The notes below the pieces were generated by a model that saw nothing but the letters and a program-made list of their open reading frames with translations, was not told where the DNA came from and did no database searches. 64,000 bases of DNA from Saccharothrix longispora (lineage in GTDB: Bacteria; Actinomycetota; Actinomycetes; Mycobacteriales; Pseudonocardiaceae). How positions within the stretch are numbered: the stretch's first letter is position 1; every line of letters starts with the position of its first letter. The DNA lies in NCBI RefSeq assembly GCF_030852425.1, contig NZ_NSDM01000001.1, forward strand, positions 806,001-870,000. The letters are read 5' to 3'. Shown piece by piece: positions 59,312 through 64,000 of this stretch. The position numbers were made by a program, and so were the translations under genes.

Positions 59312-60107
59312 CGACGTCCAACCGCAGTCGGACCCTGCGGCCGAGCCCGAGGATGTCCCCGTGGTGCAGCATCCCGAGCGTGGTCGTGCGCGAGTTGATG
59401 CTGATGCCGTTGGCGCTGTCGAGGTCCTCGACCTCGAACCCGGCGGCCCGTGGGCTGATGCGCGCGTGGCGCCGGGACACCGTCGGCCGGTCCACCACGA
59501 CCTGGCACTGCCCGGCGTCCCGGCCGATCACACCGCCTGTCGTGGGCAGTTCGAGGGTGGTGCCGGCCTCGTCGACGAGAACCAGTCGTGCGGTGCGGTG
59601 CGGTGTCGACGTGCGGGGCGGCGGTTCGGTGTCGACCAGTGCCCTGGTGCGGGGCGTGGCCGGGTGCTCGTCCGCGCTGACGTGGACGCGTGTGCGGGGC
59701 ATGTGCTCCTCCCGGACGTACTGGCGCACGCGGACGCGGGTGTCGGTGTCCATGTCGGACAGTGCGAGGTTGATGTCCACCTCGTCGGCGATGACGTCCT
59801 GCCCCACCAGTTCCGCGTCGGCCGGGTGCACACGGATCGTCACGAACAAGGGGGCACCGTCGACGGGGACGGGCAACTTCGCCGCGGCCCGGGCGATCCG
59901 CAGGATCATGACCCGTCTGAGCTGGACGTACTCGGCGTCCAGCCGGGACGGTCGCATGCGGCGGACCAGTGGGACCCGCGCGGTCCTGAGCCGGTCCAGG
60001 ACGTGCCTGAATCGGTGGAGGTCGATCGGTCGGCCCTGGTGGTGTCTGACCAGGACGACCAGGACGACGGCGGCGACGAGCACCACGAGTGCGGTCAACA
60101 TGCGCAT
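59304..60107 (-). CDS. Membrane-anchored FHA-domain protein
   Basis: 267 residues. One N-terminal membrane helix (LTALVVLVAAVVLVVLV) is followed by an arginine-rich cytoplasmic part and a middle domain (about 75-150) similar in layout to the DUF3662/FhaA-type N-terminal domain. The C-terminal FHA domain (about 180-262) has GGVIGRDAGQCQVVV, SRRHARI and DSANGISIN, with the Arg, Ser and Asn needed to bind phosphothreonine. It would dock to a phosphorylated partner, most simply the kinase encoded next. The ATG at 60107 has GGAAAGAG in front; an upstream ATG at 60140 lacks one. Confidence 0.8.
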   Translation of the reverse strand: MRMLTALVVLVAAVVLVVLVRHHQGRPIDLHRFRHVLDRLRTARVPLVRRMRPSRLDAEYVQLRRVMILRIARAAAKLPVPVDGAPLFVTIRVHPADAELVGQDVIADEVDINLALSDMDTDTRVRVRQYVREEHMPRTRVHVSADEHPATPRTRALVDTEPPPRTSTPHRTARLVLVDEAGTTLELPTTGGVIGRDAGQCQVVVDRPTVSRRHARISPRAAGFEVEDLDSANGISINSRTTTLGMLHHGDILGLGRRVRLRLDVDA

Positions 60108-60579
60108 CACACTCTTTCCGGGGTGACCTGCGGAATTCATCGGTGCGTGGTCGGTGCACCCGCGGGTGCGAGCGTAAAGCCGTTCGTTTGCGTACGCGCT
60201 TGTATCGGCTGTGCACCGGAAGACGTTTCAGCTCGATTCCGCGGAGTTGCGCCGGACTGCCCGGCGGAATACGCGACTACTGCTCATGTGTATCGGTGGG
60301 TGATAACCGCATCGCTCGGAGTTCTCCGCAATAATGAAGTCACGCTGAAAGCGCGTCGTCGCGAAGATGTCGGCGTATCGAAGTCGCCCGTGCCCGCGGT
60401 CCCCTTGTAGGCGGACCGGGTCGTCTCCACGGGCACCCCCGCCGCGGGGTCCCGCTCACGAACCGCCGGACGTGCGGCGAGTTGGGCGCAGATCGCCCTG
60501 TCGCAGGCGCGCCAGGGCGAACCGACGGGTGGTGACCGCGCTGGTCCCGCGAGTGCGGAGCCGGCCCGCGACTTCGGGC
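60108..60579. other. Gene-free region with lower GC
   Basis: 472 bp without a supported gene. The part at about 60170-60360 is richer in A/T than the rest of the window and holds several TA-rich hexamers, which suits a promoter region for the FHA gene and may mark foreign DNA. I could not fix a promoter. Confidence 0.4.
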
Positions 60580-61011
60580 TCACGGCGGTTCCGGGCGGAA
60601 TCGGAACGGTGTGCGACGAACCTCGGACCTGACGTGCACGGCTCCGATCGGCCTCGGAACGGCGAAGTCCGCGAACCGCGCTGCTTTCACCGCCGGCGCC
60701 GGAGGAGTCGGCTCGACGCCGGATGCCCGAGCGGGAGTGGGCGGCAGCGCGTGTGGCAGTGCTGCGCCGTGACGGATCTCGTCGACGGTGCGGGAGTGGG
60801 GGATTTCGGGGAGATCCGACAATCGGCGGACGACGTCCCGCGGGGTCCTGCCCTTGGAGCCGTGCACGACGTCTTGGGGCAGGGGTTTCCCCGCGCGGCG
60901 ACAGGCGATGTCCCCGACCGGGGACCTGCTGTCGTCCATCGGGGTGCGCAAGCGCGAGGTTCCGCGGTCGGCCCTCGTGCGGTCGGGGGCGACGACCGGC
61001 TCGAATGTCAA
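60580..61011 (-). CDS. Hypothetical protein, weakly supported
   Basis: 143 residues from a TTG start that follows AAGGA. Third positions are mostly G/C and the protein looks ordered in parts (TPRDVVRRLSDLPEI, SRTVDEIRHGAALPHAL), then proline-rich. No family is recognised. If real, it is divergent from the XRE operon and its start overlaps the first operator-like palindrome, so it could be co-regulated. The alternative is a chance open frame in GC-rich DNA. Confidence 0.35.
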   Translation of the reverse strand: MTFEPVVAPDRTRADRGTSRLRTPMDDSRSPVGDIACRRAGKPLPQDVVHGSKGRTPRDVVRRLSDLPEIPHSRTVDEIRHGAALPHALPPTPARASGVEPTPPAPAVKAARFADFAVPRPIGAVHVRSEVRRTPFRFRPEPP

Positions 61012-61069
61012 ACATCCTTGACACGATGTCCGGTAGACCCGACACTGACCATGTCAAAGATGTTGTACA
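61006..61069 (+). promoter_or_regulatory. Operator-like palindrome array and promoter of the XRE operon
   Basis: A perfect 18-bp site TGTCAA-N6-TTGACA (61006-61023), a weaker 18-bp site TGTC-N10-GACA (61027-61044) and a third TGTCAA-N6-TGTACA (61052-61069) lie in 64 bp, the first two 21 bp apart. TTGACA of the first site, with GACACT 17 bp later, can serve as -35/-10. The operon downstream encodes a small XRE repressor, a likely ligand of these sites. Confidence 0.6.
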
Positions 61070-61083
61070 CGGGGGAGGGGTCC

Positions 61084-61500
61084 ATGTCGTACGAGGAGAA
61101 GGGCACGTGGGTGTACCTGGTGGTCACGCTGGTGACCTACGGCGGGTACGCGGCGCTGCTGCTGGGGCGGGCCGGTGACGACCTGGCGGCCACGCCGTAC
61201 GTCGGCCTGATGATCGGTGCCGTCATCGCGTCGATGGTGCTGGCGATCGTGGTGCGCATCCTGGTCGAGGTCGTGCGGCCGAGCGACCGGCACCGGGCCG
61301 ACGAGAGGGACCGGGACATCGACATGCGGGGCGAGCAGGTGGCCGGCGGGGTGCTCGGCTTCGGCATGATCCTGCCGCTGGCGCTCGCGATGGCCGAGGC
61401 GCCGCACTTCTGGATCGCCAACGCGATCTACGCCGTCTTCACCGCGTGGGCGGTCGCCACCTCGGCGGTCAAGCTCGTGGCCTACCGGCGGGGGTTCTGA
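61084..61500 (+). CDS. Small four-helix membrane protein
   Basis: 138 residues with four predicted helices (about 8-27, 38-62, 88-106, 114-131) and a charged loop between helices 2 and 3 (RPSDRHRADERDRDIDMRG). No enzyme motif. Such proteins often precede a small XRE regulator in actinomycetes and Firmicutes, as here; the regulator starts right after this stop codon. GGGGGAGGGG gives a strong ribosome site. It could sense membrane state or an antibiotic (inference). Confidence 0.7.
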   Translation: MSYEEKGTWVYLVVTLVTYGGYAALLLGRAGDDLAATPYVGLMIGAVIASMVLAIVVRILVEVVRPSDRHRADERDRDIDMRGEQVAGGVLGFGMILPLALAMAEAPHFWIANAIYAVFTAWAVATSAVKLVAYRRGF

Positions 61501-61725
61501 GTGGGCAAGCCGACCAGGATCACCAACTCCATCCGGGCGCTGCGGTTCGCGCACGGGGAGATGACGCAGGCCGAGCTGGCCAAGCGGGTCGACGTCACCC
61601 GCCAGACGATCATCGCCATCGAGCAGGGCAGGTACTCGCCGTCACTGGAGACCGCCTTCCTGATCGCCCGCGTCTTCGGGGTGCCGATCGGCGACGTGTT
61701 CCAGTACCCCGAGGAGGAAGCGTGA
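61501..61725 (+). CDS. Small XRE-family transcriptional regulator
   Basis: 74 residues, almost only a helix-turn-helix: MTQAELAKRVDVTRQTIIAIEQGRYSPSLE, with the YSPS loop of the YozG-like subfamily. There is no ligand domain. The GTG directly follows the membrane protein stop, and its own stop overlaps the next gene by 4 bp. It probably binds the palindromes at 61006-61069 and represses its own operon. Confidence 0.88.
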   Translation: MGKPTRITNSIRALRFAHGEMTQAELAKRVDVTRQTIIAIEQGRYSPSLETAFLIARVFGVPIGDVFQYPEEEA

Positions 61726-62681
61726 GAGCGGTCGTCCAGCGGCGCTACGGCGATCCCGCCGCGGTGCTCCGGGTGGAGGACGTCGAGCGGCCCACCGCCG
61801 GGGACGGGGAGGTGCTCGTCCGCGTCCTCTCCGCGCCGGTGAGCGGCAGCGACTGGCACATCCTGCGCGGCCTGCCCTACGCCGCGCGGCCCGTCGTCGG
61901 GGTGCGCCGGCCACGCGGTGCGATCGCGGGCATCGAGATGGCGGGCGTCGTCGAGGCGGTCGGCCCCGGCGTCACGGCGCACGCCGTCGGCGACGAGGTC
62001 TTCGGCTGGTGCGACGGCGCGTTCGCCGAGTACGTGGCGGTGCCGGCGGACCAGGTGGCCCGCCGGCCCGCGAACCTGACCGCCGAGCAGGCCGGGGCGC
62101 TCCCGATCGCCGGGTTCACCGCCCTCCAGGCGGTCCGGGACAAGGGCCGCGTCACGGCGGGCACGCGGGTGCTGATCACCGGCGCGACCGGCTGCGTCGG
62201 CACGTACGCCGTGCAGATCGCCAAGGCCCTGGGCGCCGAGGTGACGGCGGTGTGCGGCGCGGCCAAGGCGGACCTCGCCAAGGCGCTGGGCGCGGACCAC
62301 GTGCACGACTACGCCACCGGCGGCCTGCCGACCGGCTTCGACGTGCTGGTCGACCTCTACGGCAACCCGTCGGCGCGCGAGTGCGCGGCGGCCGTGCGCC
62401 GGGGCGGCACGGTGGTGCTCACCGGCGGCACGGGTGGCCGCTGGTTCATGGGCACCGACCGGTGGCTCCGGGTGCTGGCCGCCGCGCCGCTCCTCGGGTT
62501 CCGGGCGACCCCGCTGGTGCACGCGGACCGCCTCGACGACCTGGTGGCGCTGCGGGACCTCGTCGAGGCGGGCGACGTCACGCCCGTGGTCGACCGGACC
62601 TACCCGCTCGACGGGGTGGCGCGCGCCGTCGAGGACGTGCGGCGGGGGCGCGTGCGCGGTCAGGCGGTCGTCACGCCGTGA
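61722..62681 (+). CDS. MDR-family NAD(P)H oxidoreductase
   Basis: 319 residues of the zinc-less medium-chain reductase group. GroES half with LSAPVSGSDWHILRG (Ser/Asp in place of zinc ligands), then the Rossmann motif LITGATGCVGTYAVQIA. It may reduce quinones or reactive carbonyls. It overlaps the XRE gene, so it is probably the induced effector of this operon. A perfect terminator follows immediately. Confidence 0.9.
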   Translation: MRAVVQRRYGDPAAVLRVEDVERPTAGDGEVLVRVLSAPVSGSDWHILRGLPYAARPVVGVRRPRGAIAGIEMAGVVEAVGPGVTAHAVGDEVFGWCDGAFAEYVAVPADQVARRPANLTAEQAGALPIAGFTALQAVRDKGRVTAGTRVLITGATGCVGTYAVQIAKALGAEVTAVCGAAKADLAKALGADHVHDYATGGLPTGFDVLVDLYGNPSARECAAAVRRGGTVVLTGGTGGRWFMGTDRWLRVLAAAPLLGFRATPLVHADRLDDLVALRDLVEAGDVTPVVDRTYPLDGVARAVEDVRRGRVRGQAVVTP

Positions 62682-62718
62682 ACCGGGGGCCGTGCGCGGG
62701 ACGGGCACGGCCCCCGGT
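62682..62718. terminator. Perfect hairpin terminator
   Basis: A 14-bp stem (ACCGGGGGCCGTGC with its complement) starting right after the oxidoreductase stop codon, loop 9 nt. The convergent serine hydrolase ends 37 bp further on. Confidence 0.85.
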
Positions 62719-62755
62719 CCGTCACCACCGCAACGGTGGCTTGCCGCAACCGCCG

Positions 62756-63574
62756 TCAACCGCGCCCTCGGCCCAGCTCCCCCAACACCCCGTCGGTGAA
62801 CGCGGGCCACGCCTCCACGGCCCACTCTCCGAACTTCCGGTCGGTCAGCGCCACGCACGCCACGCCCGCGTCCGGGTCGATCCACACGAACGTGCCGCTC
62901 TGGCCGAAGTGCCCGACCGTGCGCGGCGAGCTGAGGGACCCCGTCCAGTGCGGCGACTTGCGCGCCCGGACCTCGAACCCGAGCCCCCAGTCGTTCTCCT
63001 TCTGCATCCCGAAACCGGGCAGCACGCCGCGCAGCCCCGGGAACGCCACGGTCGTCGCCTCGGCCACCAGGCCGGCGGACACCAGCTTCGGCGCCTGCAC
63101 CTCGGCCGCGAACCGGACCAGGTCGGACACCGTCGACGTGCCGCCCGCGCCCGCCGAACCGTCGAGGCTCGACGACGCCATGCCCAGCGGCGCGAACACG
63201 GCCTCGTGCAGGTAGGTGGCGAACGGGATCTCGGTGGCCGCCTCCACGGAGTCGGCGAGCACCTGGAACCCGGTGTTGGAGTAGATCCGCCTGGTCCCCG
63301 GCTCGGCCTGCACGTCGGCCGAGTCGAACGCCAACCCCGAGGTGTGCGCGATCAGGTGGCGCACGGTCGCGGGCCCGGCCGGCTGGTCCCACTCGACCGC
63401 GCCCTCCTCCACCGCGACCAGCACCGCGTACGAGGTCAGCAGCTTGGTCACCGAGGCCAGGGGGAAGCGGTGGTCCACCGGCCCGTGCTCGGCGAGCACC
63501 TCCCCGTCCGCGCGCACCACGGCGACCGCCGCGGTGTCCACCGGCCACGACGACACAGCCCGCAAGCTCTCCAT
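62756..63574 (-). CDS. Serine beta-lactamase-like hydrolase
   Basis: 272 residues, class C beta-lactamase/esterase fold. The SxxK motif is [10 protein letters not shown], the second motif YSNTGF (YxN), and the third GHFGQSG in place of KTG. No signal peptide, so probably a cytoplasmic esterase or peptidase rather than a lactamase. The length is at the short end for the family. It is divergent from the RNase Z-like gene, 17 bp apart. Confidence 0.88.
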   Translation of the reverse strand: MESLRAVSSWPVDTAAVAVVRADGEVLAEHGPVDHRFPLASVTKLLTSYAVLVAVEEGAVEWDQPAGPATVRHLIAHTSGLAFDSADVQAEPGTRRIYSNTGFQVLADSVEAATEIPFATYLHEAVFAPLGMASSSLDGSAGAGGTSTVSDLVRFAAEVQAPKLVSAGLVAEATTVAFPGLRGVLPGFGMQKENDWGLGFEVRARKSPHWTGSLSSPRTVGHFGQSGTFVWIDPDAGVACVALTDRKFGEWAVEAWPAFTDGVLGELGRGRG

Positions 63575-63591
63575 GCCGCAGACTCTGCCAC

Positions 63592-64000
63592 GTGTCCCCG
63601 AGAGAGCTGGTCGTGCTCGGCACCGCGAGCCAGGTGCCCACCCGCGCCCGCAACCACAACGGCTACCTGCTGCGCTGGGACGCCGAGGGCTTCCTCTTCG
63701 ACCCCGGCGAGGGCACCCAGCGGCAGATGCTGCGCGCGGGCGTCTCGGCCACCGACGTGACCAGGCTGTTCGTCACGCACTTCCACGGCGACCACTGCCT
63801 GGGCGTGCCGGGCGTCGTGCAGCGCCTGTCGCTGGACCGCGCGCCGCACCCCGTGCACGCGCACTACCCGGCCGAGGGCGCCGAGTTCTTCGCCCGGCTG
63901 CGGCACGCCACGTCGTTCCACGACACCGTCGACGTCCGCGAGCACCCCGTCACCGGACCGGGTGTCATCGCGGCGGGTCCGTTCGGCACGCTCGAAGCCC
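63592..64000 (+). CDS. RNase Z-like metallo-beta-lactamase protein (partial)
   Basis: The first 136 codons are in the window; the gene continues beyond it. [21 protein letters not shown] and [10 protein letters not shown] are the RNase Z N-terminal signatures, and [13 protein letters not shown] is the zinc motif HxHxDH. Likely role: 3' processing of tRNA precursors without encoded CCA, such as the two tRNA-Ser genes here. The start is GTG with little leader. Confidence 0.85.
   Translation, partial: MSPRELVVLGTASQVPTRARNHNGYLLRWDAEGFLFDPGEGTQRQMLRAGVSATDVTRLFVTHFHGDHCLGVPGVVQRLSLDRAPHPVHAHYPAEGAEFFARLRHATSFHDTVDVREHPVTGPGVIAAGPFGTLEA

Overview
The window comes from a very GC-rich actinomycete. 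Third codon positions are strongly G/C-biased, GTG starts are frequent, and several genes look leaderless, with a TANNNT -10 box about 7 nt before the start codon. Mycolata-type arabinogalactan genes (glf, glfT2, glfT1, wzm, wzt), a Bpa-type proteasome activator, an ESX-type PE/PPE/EspG set and F420-type enzymes point to Pseudonocardiales, probably near Saccharothrix, Actinosynnema or Lentzea. The genus is an inference from gene content. Blocks resemble the Mycobacterium tuberculosis order Rv3834c-Rv3838c (serS to pheA) and Rv3777-Rv3783 (oxidoreductase to wzm); this comparison is from memory, not from an alignment.

Layout. 1-5 kb: the end of an ABC transporter, a DevS/DevR-like two-component pair, a GNAT enzyme, a macro-domain protein, pheA and a phosphatase. 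5-11 kb: a zincin, a Septum_form-type membrane protein, a three-gene set resembling E. coli YjfM-YjfC-YjfL, and serS. 11-15 kb: an acyltransferase, lhgO, a luciferase-like oxidoreductase and a HAD phosphatase. 15-26 kb: a nucleotide-sugar and envelope-glycan region. It holds an LpxA-like acyltransferase with GnnB- and GnnA-like enzymes, two paralogous 2-epimerases flanking a large membrane protein, glycosyltransferases and a flippase-like protein. 26-38 kb: galactofuranan synthesis and export (glf, two tandem glfT2-like genes, glfT1-wzt-wzm), a TylF-like methyltransferase, bpa, and a class V aminotransferase-fold protein lacking its PLP lysine.

38-44 kb: a GNAT gene broken by a 10-bp tandem repeat, a secreted M28 aminopeptidase, then gene debris (DNA ligase fragment, eroded tyrosine integrase, repeated ends) against the 3' end of a tRNA-Ser gene. 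44-55 kb: a 5'-nucleotidase, a zinc metallopeptidase, a TauE/SafE transporter, an aromatic aminotransferase, a dienelactone-hydrolase-like protein, the PE/PPE/EspG set and acetoacetyl-CoA synthetase. 55.4-55.6 kb: tRNA-Ser(GCU) and tRNA-Arg(ACG). 55.7-60.1 kb: a probable accessory signalling block with a secreted SH3-like protein, a DUF4407-like membrane sensor fused to an atypical kinase, and a membrane FHA protein. 61-64 kb: a small operon with its own XRE regulator behind an array of palindromes, a serine hydrolase, and the start of an RNase Z-type gene.

The most interesting points are the LpxA/GnnB/GnnA/2-epimerase set in an organism that should lack lipid A, the DUF4407-kinase fusion with its FHA neighbour, the lysine-less class V aminotransferase homologue, the His-rich PPE protein, and a cluster of DnaA-box-like sites between two convergent genes.
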